A stretch of DNA of 19,807 nucleotides from Minisyncoccota bacterium (GCA_028690275.1 JAQVBN010000003.1:1-19807), one strand, 5' to 3'. Positions 1 to 7,329 are shown, counted from the stretch's first letter. The notes: generated by a model not told the origin, from the letters alone. A program made the numbers and translations.

Positions 1-138
1 TTAAAAATTAAAGGTTCGGCTAAATATTTTACCGAAGGAGAGCATTTAGATTTTGTAAAAAGTTTAGAGACGAATGAAGGGTATTCGCCCAAAGGAGTTA
101 TCATTGTTGATGTTGAAGAAGTTATAGGGTTTAATTGA
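1..138 (+). CDS. C-terminal fragment, probable PNPOx-like FMN-binding split-barrel protein
   Basis: The window opens inside a reading frame that runs in frame 1 to a TGA at 136-138 and gives the last 45 residues of a protein. The fragment contains LKIKGSAKYFTEG, then a PKGVIIVDVEEV strand ending in IGFN. This pattern (a basic strand 'KIKG.A.. TEG' followed by a hydrophobic 'VIIVDVEEV') resembles the end of pyridoxamine 5'-phosphate oxidase-related flavin-binding split-barrel proteins. The fragment is too short to show cofactor residues, so the substrate is unknown and the family call is tentative. A hairpin terminator follows 12 bases later, so the gene ends its own transcript and is separate from the heat-shock operon. 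Confidence 0.45.
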   Translation, partial: LKIKGSAKYFTEGEHLDFVKSLETNEGYSPKGVIIVDVEEVIGFN

Positions 139-150
139 TTTTAAAAGAAG

Positions 151-177
151 AACTGCCTGTGATAAACAGGCAGTTTT
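151..177 (+). terminator. Intrinsic terminator after the upstream gene
   Basis: A perfect 10-bp stem (AACTGCCTGT at 151-160 with ACAGGCAGTT at 166-175) encloses a 5-base loop, GATAA, and ends in TTTT. It lies between the stop at 138 and the heat-shock promoter, and would keep the upstream transcript out of hrcA. Confidence 0.8.
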
Positions 178-180
178 AAA

Positions 181-207
181 TTAGCAGACCAGAGTCTTGA
201 CTGCTAA
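181..207. promoter_or_regulatory. CIRCE-like HrcA operator
   Basis: TTAGCAGAC (181-189), a 9-base spacer (190-198) and GACTGCTAA (199-207) form an inverted repeat with 8 of 9 positions paired. The classical CIRCE element is TTAGCACTC-N9-GAGTGCTAA, so spacing, arm length and the outer TTAGCA/TGCTAA are kept while the inner bases differ. It lies just upstream of hrcA and its right arm overlaps the -35 box, so bound HrcA should block RNA polymerase. The geometry is seen directly; binding is inferred. Confidence 0.85.
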
Positions 208-224
208 AAACATTGTGATATAAT
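197..224 (+). promoter_or_regulatory. Heat-shock operon promoter, extended -10
   Basis: TTGACT (197-202), a 16-base spacer and TATAAT (219-224) fit a housekeeping sigma promoter. TGA at 216-218 adds an extended -10 TGn. The expected start of transcription, about 7 bases past the -10, falls on or next to the hrcA ATG at 231, so the mRNA is probably leaderless. No Shine-Dalgarno is placed to serve this start. Confidence 0.8.
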
Positions 225-230
225 CAAGGC

Positions 231-935
231 ATGATTACGGATAGACAGAAAAAGATATTAAATATCCTTATTGAAGAATATATAAACTCAGCCGAACCAG
301 TGAGTTCGCAAATTTTAGCTGAAAGAGGAGATTTTGATCTTTGTTCTGCAACCATGAGAATAGAAATGCAGAATCTTACCAATCTTGGTTTTCTTGAAAA
401 ACCATATATTTCTTCTGGAAGAATTCCTACCGATAAAGCTTATAGAATTTTCGTAGATGATTTCTTTGAAGATATGTATGCGGAAGAAGAAAGCAATGAT
501 TTATTTAATATCTTTAAAGATAGTATTAATGAATTTAAGATTGCAAAGGATTTAACAGATGTTTTGGCTAATATTTCTTCTAGTTATATTGTTCTTTCTT
601 TTCCTCAGAAGAATGTTTCTTGGCAAGCGGGTTTCAACGACATTATTAAAGAACCAGAATTTGCCGATAAAGAATATATAGTAAGATTTTTTTCTTTCAT
701 TGATAGATATTTAAGCCAACAAGAAAAAATTAATTTAGAATCAGGTCCTCGTGTTTTTATTGGAGAAGAAAATCCATATGAGGGAGGAGAAGATCTTAGC
801 TTAATTTGTTTTGAGGATGTTTTAAATAATAAAGAAAAGTTTAGACTTTCTTTGATTGGTCCTAAAAGAATGAATTATCGTAAGAATATGAATTTAATTA
901 ATTCTCTTTTAAAAATAATTGATGAAAAAATATGA
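231..935 (+). CDS. hrcA: Heat-inducible transcription repressor HrcA (short form)
   Basis: HrcA represses chaperone operons by binding CIRCE operators and is released under heat or misfolding stress. The N-terminal winged helix (about residues 1-75) is well kept: TDRQKKIL, EEYINSAEPVSS, SATMRIEMQNL, then LGFLEKPYISSGRIPTDKAYR. The C-terminal effector part retains VFIGEENPYEGGEDLSLI and LIGPKRMNYRKNMNLI, matching the family's 'iG.En' and 'iGP.RM.Y' segments. At 234 residues it is about 100 shorter than the usual 340 or so; the middle of the protein, where typical HrcA has an inserted dimerisation domain, is reduced. The ATG sits at the predicted transcription start behind a CIRCE-like site. 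The stop overlaps the grpE start (ATGA), so the two are translationally coupled. Confidence 0.93.
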   Translation: MITDRQKKILNILIEEYINSAEPVSSQILAERGDFDLCSATMRIEMQNLTNLGFLEKPYISSGRIPTDKAYRIFVDDFFEDMYAEEESNDLFNIFKDSINEFKIAKDLTDVLANISSSYIVLSFPQKNVSWQAGFNDIIKEPEFADKEYIVRFFSFIDRYLSQQEKINLESGPRVFIGEENPYEGGEDLSLICFEDVLNNKEKFRLSLIGPKRMNYRKNMNLINSLLKIIDEKI

Positions 936-1402
936 CAAAAAAACAAGAAAAAATTAATGAGCAAATAGAAGCTCTTCAAAAAGAAAAAGAAGAATATTTA
1001 AATTCTTGGAAAAGAGAATGTGCGAATCATATTAATTACAAGAATAAGGAATTAGAAAGAACTCAAGAAATAGTTATTAACCTAAAAGAAATGATGCTTG
1101 AAAAATTGGTTCCCATTCTTGATAATATGTCGCTTGCAAGTAGAGCAATTAAAGAAGAGGAAAAAGATAATGCCAGCATAAAAGGACTTTTAATGATAGA
1201 AAAGCAATTAGAAGACGTTTTAAAGGAATTAGGGATTGAAGAAATTAACGAAACAGGAATAGATTTCAATCCAGAAATTCATGAAGTATTGGAAGAGATT
1301 GAATCTTCTGAGAATTCAGGAAAGGTCACCGAAATTATTCAAAAAGGATATAGGGTGAATGGCAAGGTTTTCAAACCTGCCAAAGTAAGAATAGTTAAAT
1401 AA
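932..1402 (+). CDS. grpE: Nucleotide exchange factor GrpE
   Basis: GrpE opens the nucleotide cleft of DnaK to exchange ADP for ATP. The 156-residue product has a charged, Lys/Glu-rich N-terminal helix (about residues 1-60) fitting the long paired helix of the family. A four-helix segment follows (MLEKLVPILDNMSLA), and the C-terminal beta domain contains FNPEIHEVLEEI and ends GYRVNGKVFKPAKVRIVK, the standard GrpE finish. Size is slightly below the usual 180-200 residues, from a shorter disordered N-terminus. It overlaps hrcA by 4 bases and ends 8 bases before dnaK. The start lies in an A-run with no Shine-Dalgarno. Position between hrcA and dnaK is the classic order and confirms the call. Confidence 0.95.
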   Translation: MTKKQEKINEQIEALQKEKEEYLNSWKRECANHINYKNKELERTQEIVINLKEMMLEKLVPILDNMSLASRAIKEEEKDNASIKGLLMIEKQLEDVLKELGIEEINETGIDFNPEIHEVLEEIESSENSGKVTEIIQKGYRVNGKVFKPAKVRIVK

Positions 1403-1410
1403 ATAAAAAT

Positions 1411-3345
1411 ATGACAAAAATATTAGGTATTGATTTAGGAACAGCGATTACAAAATACGGATCTATTATTGATGGAGAGCCAAAAGCTTTGGAAAACAGA
1501 GAAGGTTCTATTTTAACACCATCTATTGTGGCCTTAACAAAAGGTGGAGAGAGAGTTGTTGGAATCTTAGCTCAAAGACAAGCAATTACTAATCCTAAAA
1601 ACACAATTTACGCAGTTAAAAGATTTATTGGTAGAAAGTTTAAAGACGAAGAAGTTCAGAAAGAATTAAAACTTTTACCATATGAAACAAGAGAAAGAAA
1701 GGATGGTGGAGTAGAAGTTCAACTTGGAGATAAGTGGTATTCACCAATTGAAATTTCTTCTATGATTTTACAAAAAGTGAAAGCTGACGCAGAAGAAAAA
1801 TTAGGAGAAGAAATTAAGAACGTAGTTATTACTTGTCCGGCTAATTTTGATGATTCTCAAAGAAAGGCCACTAAGGCTGCGGGGGAAGTTGCAGGATTTA
1901 ACGTATTGAGGATTATTAATGAACCAACAGCTGCCGCTCTTGCATACGGATTAGGAAAAACAGACCAGAAGAAAGTTTTGGTATATGATTTTGGGGGAGG
2001 TACTTTTGATGTAACCATTCTAGATAGTTCTCCAGATACAGTAGAGGTTATTGCTACAGGAGGAGAGCCACATTTAGGAGGAAATGACTTTGATCAAGTT
2101 ATTATTAATTGGTTAATTGATAAGTTTAAGAAAGATGAAGGAGTTGATTTATCTAAAGATGTTTTAGCTCTTCAAAGATTAAAAGAAGCTTCTGAAAGAG
2201 CAAAGCAAGAATTATCATCTGCTCAAGAAACAGAGATAAACCTTCCTTTTGTATCTTCAGGAGACTCAGGACCTAAACACTTATACTACAAACTTTCAAG
2301 ATCAGAATTTAATTCAATGACTAATGATCTTGTTGAAAGATCTATTAAAAGAGTAGAAGCCACTTTAAAAGAAGCTAAACTTGAAAAAGGATCTATTGAT
2401 GAAATAGTTCTTGTTGGAGGAACAACCCTTATTCCAGCGGTAAGAGAAGAGGTTAAAAAGTTTTTTGGAAAAGAGCCAAACAAATCTATTAATCCGGAAG
2501 AAGTAGTTTGTGTAGGAGCTTCTATTCAAGCAGAGATTTTAACTGCCAAAGAAGAAGGAAGAGCTCCAGAAGGAGACATTAAAAGCGTTCTATTATTAGA
2601 CGTACTTCCATTAACTCTTGGAATTGAGACTTTGGGGGGAGTAAGTACTCCGATGATTCAAAAGAACACTACTATCCCTACTTCCAATTCACAGATTTTC
2701 TCAACTGCGGTTGATAATCAACCATCGGTAGAAATTAATGTTCTTCAAGGAGAACGTACTTTAGCTAAGGATAATAGATCTTTAGGAAGATTTGTTCTAA
2801 GTGGCTTACTACCAGCGCAAAGAGGAGTTCCTCAAATAGAAGTAGTCTTTGATATTGATGCTAACGGTATTTTAACTGTAACAGCAAATGATAAGGCTTC
2901 TAATAAGTCACAATCGATTAGAATAGAGGGTTCTTTAGGGCTATCTGACGAAGAGATTGAAAAGATGAAAAAAGAAGCGGAAATGTATGCTGCAGACGAT
3001 AAAAAGAAGAAAGATTTGATTGAGGCTAAGAACAATGCTGAAAATCTAATCTATACGGTAGAAAAGACCTTCAAAGATGCGGGGGATAAGCTTACCGAAG
3101 AAGAAAAGAAACCTATTAACGAGAAAAAAGAAGAATTAGCTAAGGTTAAAGATTCTGAAGATCTTGATGATATTAAGAAAAAGACTGAAGAATTAACTAC
3201 ATTAATTCAACAAATTAGTGCTAAGATGTATGAAGCTGCTCAAGCGGCAGGCAAGGAAGCTTCTTCTGAGGAAAAAAAGGAAGATAATGTAGAAGAAGCT
3301 GAAACAGAGGAAGTTAAAGATGAAGAAGATAAAGAAACTAAATAA
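1411..3345 (+). CDS. dnaK: Molecular chaperone DnaK (Hsp70)
   Basis: ATP-driven Hsp70 that binds exposed hydrophobic peptides with DnaJ and GrpE. The 644-residue length is normal. The nucleotide-binding domain (about 1-380) has phosphate loop GIDLGT, catalytic-type K70 in YAVKRFIG, E171 in [12 protein letters not shown], and [10 protein letters not shown] with T198. The linker [18 protein letters not shown] leads to the substrate-binding beta domain and a helical lid. The tail is acidic (KDEEDKETK) and does not end in the common EEVD/EEVK form. One oddity is the phosphate loop, GTAITK where GTTNS is usual, so the second threonine is alanine (residue 12). The start follows AAATAAAAAT, a context shared with several other genes here. 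The stop overlaps the dnaJ start as TAATG. Confidence 0.98.
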   Translation: MTKILGIDLGTAITKYGSIIDGEPKALENREGSILTPSIVALTKGGERVVGILAQRQAITNPKNTIYAVKRFIGRKFKDEEVQKELKLLPYETRERKDGGVEVQLGDKWYSPIEISSMILQKVKADAEEKLGEEIKNVVITCPANFDDSQRKATKAAGEVAGFNVLRIINEPTAAALAYGLGKTDQKKVLVYDFGGGTFDVTILDSSPDTVEVIATGGEPHLGGNDFDQVIINWLIDKFKKDEGVDLSKDVLALQRLKEASERAKQELSSAQETEINLPFVSSGDSGPKHLYYKLSRSEFNSMTNDLVERSIKRVEATLKEAKLEKGSIDEIVLVGGTTLIPAVREEVKKFFGKEPNKSINPEEVVCVGASIQAEILTAKEEGRAPEGDIKSVLLLDVLPLTLGIETLGGVSTPMIQKNTTIPTSNSQIFSTAVDNQPSVEINVLQGERTLAKDNRSLGRFVLSGLLPAQRGVPQIEVVFDIDANGILTVTANDKASNKSQSIRIEGSLGLSDEEIEKMKKEAEMYAADDKKKKDLIEAKNNAENLIYTVEKTFKDAGDKLTEEEKKPINEKKEELAKVKDSEDLDDIKKKTEELTTLIQQISAKMYEAAQAAGKEASSEEKKEDNVEEAETEEVKDEEDKETK

Positions 3346-4430
3346 TGGCATCTAAAGATTATTATAATATTTTGGGAGTAGCCCGTGAGGCTACTCCTGA
3401 ACAAATTAAAAAGGCATATTACAAACTAGCCCACGAATATCATCCTGATAAAAAGGGGGGAGATGAAGCCAAATTTAAGGAAGTTAATGAGGCCTATCAA
3501 GTTCTTTCTAACAAGGAAAAGAGGGCTCAATACGATCGTTTTGGAAGCGATTTCAAGAATGCCGGAGCTGGTGGTTTTAATGGAACTAATGTAAATTGGG
3601 AGGATTTCACTTCTGGTTTTGGCGGTCAGGACATCAACCTTGAAGATATTTTTGATATGTTTGGTGGAGGATTTAGAGGAAGCGCTAGAAAGGACAACAA
3701 AAGAGGGAGAGACCTTGAAGTTTCAGTTTCTATTTCTTTAGAATCTGTTCTTAAGGATCAAGTAGAGAAAATTAAAATTAATAAATTTTGTGCTTGTGAA
3801 AAATGTTCTGGTTCTGGAAGAGAACCGGGAACTTCGGTTAAACAATGTTCTACTTGTGGAGGTTCTGGAAAGGTAAGAGAAATTAAAAGAACTATGCTTG
3901 GAGATTTTGCTCAAACTAAAACCTGTCCTGATTGTGGCGGAGAAGGTTCTATTCCCGAAAAGAAATGTAGTGTTTGTAATGGGGAAGGTAGGATCGAAAA
4001 ACAAGAAACCATCGAAATTAGAATTCCTGAAGGTATTGACACAGATCAAGTAATTAAGCTAAAAGGAAAAGGTGACTTTGGAAGAAAAGGAGGAGAAGCA
4101 GGAGATTTGTATGTAAGAGTTTTCATAAAAGAACATCCTGTATTTAAAAGAGAAGGAGATAACTTATTCATGGAACTTCCTATCACAATTTCTCAAGCAG
4201 TGCTTGGGGATAAAATAAAAATAGAGACCCTTGAAAAAAAACAGATTTTTGTTAAAATACCAAGTAGCGTTCAATCGGGAAAAGTGTTAAAAGTTTCTAA
4301 AAGAGGAATATCGCACTCTCCAGGATTTGGTAGAGGTGATTTATATATTGAATTAATAGTTAAAACTCCTCAAAACTTAACAAGAGAACAAAAAGAATTG
4401 TTTACAAAATTAAAAAAAGAAGGATTGTAA
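3345..4430 (+). CDS. dnaJ: Co-chaperone DnaJ (Hsp40, type I)
   Basis: DnaJ delivers clients to DnaK and stimulates its ATPase. The 361-residue protein has every type I part. The J-domain has the HPD triad at residues 33-35, followed by a Gly/Phe-rich linker (about 68-112, ending [12 protein letters not shown]). A zinc region carries four CxxC motifs (151-154, 168-171, 194-197, 208-211), each followed by a G-rich half. Two C-terminal beta domains include [25 protein letters not shown] and [12 protein letters not shown]. The ATG overlaps the dnaK stop by one base, so translation is coupled. No Shine-Dalgarno is present. tRNA-Lys begins 11 bases past the stop, so both probably share a transcript. 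Confidence 0.97.
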   Translation: MASKDYYNILGVAREATPEQIKKAYYKLAHEYHPDKKGGDEAKFKEVNEAYQVLSNKEKRAQYDRFGSDFKNAGAGGFNGTNVNWEDFTSGFGGQDINLEDIFDMFGGGFRGSARKDNKRGRDLEVSVSISLESVLKDQVEKIKINKFCACEKCSGSGREPGTSVKQCSTCGGSGKVREIKRTMLGDFAQTKTCPDCGGEGSIPEKKCSVCNGEGRIEKQETIEIRIPEGIDTDQVIKLKGKGDFGRKGGEAGDLYVRVFIKEHPVFKREGDNLFMELPITISQAVLGDKIKIETLEKKQIFVKIPSSVQSGKVLKVSKRGISHSPGFGRGDLYIELIVKTPQNLTREQKELFTKLKKEGL

Positions 4431-4441
4431 AATCCTTCCAT

Positions 4442-4514
4442 GCCCTCATAGCTCAGTTGGTAGAGCAGCAACCTTTTAAGTTGACGGTCACAGGTTCGAG
4501 CCCTGTTGGGGGCA
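4442..4514 (+). tRNA. tRNA-Lys, anticodon UUU
   Basis: The 73-base gene folds as a full cloverleaf. The acceptor arms are GCCCTCA/TGGGGGC and the D-arm is GCTC/GAGC. The anticodon loop CTTTTAA presents TTT, and the T-arm ACAGG/CCTGT carries loop TTCGAGC. The discriminator base is A. The first pair of the anticodon stem (G27, A43) is a mismatch. The 3' CCA is not encoded (the DNA reads CAA after the discriminator), so a CCA-adding enzyme is required. The gene sits between dnaJ and a terminator and is probably processed from the end of the heat-shock transcript. Confidence 0.96.
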
Positions 4515-4520
4515 CAAATT

Positions 4521-4544
4521 AAAAAAGCCTTAAAGGCTTTTTTT
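4521..4544. terminator. Bidirectional terminator between tRNA-Lys and thymidylate synthase
   Basis: AAAAAAGCCT (4521-4530) pairs with AGGCTTTTTT (4534-4543) around a 3-base loop. The A-run on one side and T-run on the other let it end transcription in both directions. It fills the 31 bases between two convergent units. Confidence 0.85.
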
Positions 4545-4545
4545 G

Positions 4546-5931
4546 TTAATCTTGAATATATGGAGTTTTGTTTTTCAAAGCAAGTTCTGCTTTATGTAGT
4601 TCTGTTCCTAAATATATCGCATGAGTAATATCGGTAAGGAAGGTGTTTATTTTATTTCTAATTTCTTCCGCACTACTTCCTTTAAATTCTTGAAGAAAAG
4701 TTCCTTCGGCGTCAAAATGTTTTACGACTATTTCGTTGTTATTAATTTCAATAACGAAATTTCCTCTTGGATCTATCTGACATTCTAGTTGTGGCTTGTG
4801 TTTTTCAATCATTTTTTGAGCCTCAAGGAAATCACGTTCATAGATATGAGCTGAACAAGAAACAACAATTAATTTTCCAATTTTAAAATTCAAAGCTTCG
4901 GCTATTTCTTTTTGAATTTTTAAAAGTCCGTAAGCATTTTGTGGCCAAGCTCTGAACATATCATTACTACGGAAATAGGCTGTAAGGTATAGGGTATCTT
5001 TTTGAACAAGAGCTTGGACCAAATCAAGACAAGGAGCTTTTGCATTTCCACAATCTTTTTTTACATTCCAGGTGAAAGCAATAGCTCTTCTTGAATAGTT
5101 TTCTTTTTTTAGTTCGTTAATAATTTCTTGAATTTGATCAATACCGTCGTGTTTTCTTAATCTACTTCCATATGTATATTCAACACCTTCAAAAACGCAA
5201 GAAGTCATTACTTGAGGGTAGTAGTTTTCTAAATCTTCTTTATTGAAATAAAGATAAGGAGGGAGGTAAGGATTGTCAGGGTCGTCATTATTAATGACAG
5301 TGATTATATTAATTAATTCTCTTTGTTTTTCTCCATAAGAACTTAATTTTTCAAAGCCAAACTTAAAGATTCTGTCTAAAACCTTTAACCAAACATCAGA
5401 GACTTTTTCTCCCTCAATTCTAAAACCAACTTTTTCAGAAGGAAAAGTATTTACTCCTTTAGCTAAATGATCTTCAAAGTCTAAAGGCTCATTAGTCCAA
5501 GTTTTTGGAAGTGATGATAAATCTATTTTATCTAAGGTGTTATTAATTTCTGAGGTTTCTACAAAAAGAGAGTGTTTGCTGAAATAGCTTATAAATTCGT
5601 TAACTTTTTCTTCGGGGATTTCTTCGTGAATGTAATCTTTTTTATCTCCAGCTAAAAAGCTTTTAAATTCTTTTACACTTCCTGACAAATCTTTTCCAGA
5701 AATAATTAAAAAGTTAATTTTAGGATTTAGAAATATATTTCTAATGATAAAATTTATTCCTTCTTTAGAATATAATTGACCAATTATTAAAGTCTTTTCT
5801 TTAGATGTGGGAGAAAGTTCCTTAAAAACATCTTCTTTTTTTGTCCAACCAGTAACGATAGAAATACTTGAATTTTCGTTTTCGTTAATAATTAATTGGT
5901 TACTATAATATTTTGGCCAAGTTTGATCCAT
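4546..5931 (-). CDS. Thymidylate synthase (archaeal type) with MtrA-like N-terminus and DUF4346-like C-terminus
   Basis: The centre (about residues 190-385) is a thymidylate synthase-fold enzyme of the short archaeal ThyA type. It shows YTYGSRLR, RRAIAFTWN, the catalytic-type Cys301 in APCLDLVQALV, and YFRSNDMFRAWPQNAYGLLKIQ with R321, D324 and N332 at the nucleotide-binding positions. It should convert dUMP to dTMP with methylene-tetrahydrofolate or an analogue. Residues about 9-95 resemble methyltransferase subunit MtrA (LIIGQLYSKEGINFIIRNI, then NFLIISGKDLSGS). The MtrA stretch that normally carries the cobamide-binding His reads SGSVKEF here, so cobamide binding looks lost. Residues about 386-461 (IDPRGNFVIEI ... 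IYLGTELHKAELALKN) resemble DUF4346. It is last in the padR-efp operon, 4 bases after efp, with start context GAATAAAAATATG. A dCMP hydroxymethylase activity is a less likely alternative. Confidence 0.85.
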   Translation of the reverse strand: MDQTWPKYYSNQLIINENENSSISIVTGWTKKEDVFKELSPTSKEKTLIIGQLYSKEGINFIIRNIFLNPKINFLIISGKDLSGSVKEFKSFLAGDKKDYIHEEIPEEKVNEFISYFSKHSLFVETSEINNTLDKIDLSSLPKTWTNEPLDFEDHLAKGVNTFPSEKVGFRIEGEKVSDVWLKVLDRIFKFGFEKLSSYGEKQRELINIITVINNDDPDNPYLPPYLYFNKEDLENYYPQVMTSCVFEGVEYTYGSRLRKHDGIDQIQEIINELKKENYSRRAIAFTWNVKKDCGNAKAPCLDLVQALVQKDTLYLTAYFRSNDMFRAWPQNAYGLLKIQKEIAEALNFKIGKLIVVSCSAHIYERDFLEAQKMIEKHKPQLECQIDPRGNFVIEINNNEIVVKHFDAEGTFLQEFKGSSAEEIRNKINTFLTDITHAIYLGTELHKAELALKNKTPYIQD

Positions 5932-5935
5932 ATTT

Positions 5936-6502
5936 TTATTCGTTTATTCTTCTAACGTATTCTCCTCTCTCTGTATTAATTTCGATGACATCATCTTTGT
6001 TAATAAAAAGGGGAGCGTTCATTATGGTTCCGTTTTCAAGAGTAATAGCTTTATTTCCCGAAGCAGCTCTATCACCCTTTACTCCTGGAGTAACTTCAAT
6101 CACTTTTAGTTGTACTTTAATTGGAAGTTTAACGTTAATAATCTTACCATCGAAAAGAAGAGTTTCTACTATTCCGTTTGTGTTTAAAAACTTTGCCTCT
6201 TCTCCGATCTGTGTTTCGGTTAATTCGAATCTGTTAGAAGGATTGTCTATTTCTGAAAAAACAAGCTTGCCTTTATTGTTATAGATAAACTTAGCTTCTT
6301 TCTTTTCTATATCAGCTTCTTCGAAACTATCTCTTGGTTGAACTGTTTTTGTGATAACCCCTCCAGTTGCTAAATTCTTAAGCTTTGTTTGAAGGTAAGA
6401 ATGTCCTCTACCTTTAAACACAGCCTGAGCTTCTACAATTTCGTAAGGTTGTTCGTTAACGATAATTACTTTTCCTTTTTCAAGTTCTGAGTATGATAAC
6501 AT
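5936..6502 (-). CDS. efp: Translation elongation factor P
   Basis: EF-P binds between the ribosomal P and E sites and rescues stalling at proline runs. The 188-residue length is standard for three beta-barrel domains. An N-terminal KOW-like domain (1-65) is followed by two OB domains, the last containing VIEVTPGVKGDRAASGNKAITLENG, a hallmark segment. The tip loop of domain I reads FKGRGHSY, placing Arg32 where E. coli has its modified Lys34. Arg at this position is known from EarP-rhamnosylated EF-P, but no EarP gene is in the window. It lies 12 bases after the 142-aa gene and 4 before the thymidylate synthase gene. The start context is ACAATAAAAATATG, without a Shine-Dalgarno. Confidence 0.95.
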   Translation of the reverse strand: MLSYSELEKGKVIIVNEQPYEIVEAQAVFKGRGHSYLQTKLKNLATGGVITKTVQPRDSFEEADIEKKEAKFIYNNKGKLVFSEIDNPSNRFELTETQIGEEAKFLNTNGIVETLLFDGKIINVKLPIKVQLKVIEVTPGVKGDRAASGNKAITLENGTIMNAPLFINKDDVIEINTERGEYVRRINE

Positions 6503-6514
6503 ATTTTTATTGTT

Positions 6515-6943
6515 TTATTTTTTTATCTTCCAGACGATGTCTTTTTTTTCATCTCCGGCAAATTCAAGCCATTCACCTTCATTATTAATAACAAACCATT
6601 TCTTTTTCATTTGAGACCAAACCATTGGTTGATCTTCATAGAAAGGTTTTTTAACAATTTCTTTTGGTTTAAGCTTATCTAATTCTAACCATTTTTTAAA
6701 AACAGTTTCAATAGCATAATCAAGATTTCTAGATTTTGCCCAATCAGAAACTATTGTAATGGCTTGTTTTGCCATTTTTTTAGATCCAGCCAATTCGATT
6801 AATTCTTTTGCGGGTCTAGTGAATCTAGAATAAATAATCTTTCTTTTTTTAGCATCTTCCTTGATTTGTTCTAAGGTATATCCTTTGGTGTAAAAAAAGT
6901 GATTGATTACTTCTTGTATATCAGTTTCCTTTTTTTCTTTCAT
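6515..6943 (-). CDS. Hypothetical protein coupled to the PadR regulator
   Basis: The 142-residue protein is not recognised. It is basic and soluble, with no signal peptide or membrane segment. The N-terminal two thirds look helical (VINHFFYTKGYTLEQIKEDAKKRK, then IELAGSKKMAKQAITIVSDWAKS). The C-terminal third is rich in Trp and Phe with short strands (MVWSQMKKKWFVINNEGEWLEF, then DIVWKI), which suggests a small beta meander. Its ATG overlaps the TGA of the upstream padR gene (ATGA), so the pair is translationally coupled, and efp follows 12 bases later. Codon and base use match the neighbours. The coupling suggests work with the regulator or with translation, but nothing here fixes a function. 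Confidence 0.8.
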   Translation of the reverse strand: MKEKKETDIQEVINHFFYTKGYTLEQIKEDAKKRKIIYSRFTRPAKELIELAGSKKMAKQAITIVSDWAKSRNLDYAIETVFKKWLELDKLKPKEIVKKPFYEDQPMVWSQMKKKWFVINNEGEWLEFAGDEKKDIVWKIKK

Positions 6944-7251
6944 AGAGCACGTATAATATTATTATAGAAATCTTTAACTTTTTCAAGTTCCGCAAGTCCT
7001 TTTTTTGTAATCGAATAAACTCTTCTTTGTCCTTTTTGTTCGCTAGTAACTAGTCCATCTAGTTCAAGAGAGTAGAGAACTCTATAGGGAGTTATTTTTC
7101 CAGGTCTAAAACCAAACCTTTCTTCTATATCAGAAGGGAAGTCCCAACCATAGTTTGGTTTATCTTTTAAGAGGGTGAGAATGTACACCCATAGATTTCC
7201 TTTTGTGTTATATTTTTTAAGTCTTAGAAAGGGGTTCATAATAGTTGACAT
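6940..7251 (-). CDS. PadR-like winged-helix transcriptional regulator (first copy)
   Basis: The 103-residue protein has the layout of a PadR family winged helix. A first helix (NLWVYILTLLKDKPNYGWDFPSDIEERFG) is followed by GKITPYRVLYSLELDGLVTS, a basic wing (EQKGQRRVYSIT), and a C-terminal dimer helix (KKGLAELEKVKDFYNNIIRAL). PadR proteins are dimeric repressors, often of their own operon. A perfect 20-bp dyad lies 3 bases upstream of its start codon, over the likely -10. A second relative (8454-8765) sits in the divergent inositol operon and shares NLWVYIL and the recognition-helix layout. The start chosen is the first ATG; a second in-frame ATG four codons on is possible. The ligand is unknown. 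Confidence 0.85.
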   Translation of the reverse strand: MSTIMNPFLRLKKYNTKGNLWVYILTLLKDKPNYGWDFPSDIEERFGFRPGKITPYRVLYSLELDGLVTSEQKGQRRVYSITKKGLAELEKVKDFYNNIIRAL

Positions 7252-7254
7252 TTA

Positions 7255-7274
7255 TATTTTACCACTGTAAAATA
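7255..7274. promoter_or_regulatory. Perfect 20-bp dyad, probable PadR operator
   Basis: TATTTTAC (7255-7262), CACT, then GTAAAATA (7267-7274) is a perfect 8-4-8 inverted repeat in the 78-base divergent gap between the padR operon and ino1. It covers the probable padR -10, so autorepression is the simplest reading; it could also act on ino1. Symmetry is seen directly; the binding partner is inferred. Confidence 0.65.
7256..7264 (-). promoter_or_regulatory. Extended -10 for the padR operon
   Basis: On the minus strand the bases read TGGTAAAAT, a TGn-extended -10, ending 4 bases before the padR ATG at 7251. Transcription would start at or just inside the start codon, giving a leaderless mRNA. 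No clear -35 is visible. Confidence 0.4.
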
Positions 7275-7288
7275 AACTTAGAAAATCT

Positions 7289-7294
7289 TATACT
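7289..7294 (+). promoter_or_regulatory. Possible -10 of the inositol operon
   Basis: TATACT at 7289-7294 is the best -10 match upstream of ino1. TGTAAA at 7266-7271, 17 bases before it, is only a weak -35 and overlaps the right arm of the dyad. Transcription would start near 7301, leaving an A-rich leader of about 29 bases with no Shine-Dalgarno. Confidence 0.35.
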
Positions 7295-7329
7295 TTAATA
7301 ATAATTAATAAATTGAAATAAGTAAACAT

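Noticed and set aside
5913..6284. Plus-strand open frame of 123 codons
   Set aside because: It lies opposite efp, whose protein is clearly recognised; the frame is a shadow with no family resemblance.
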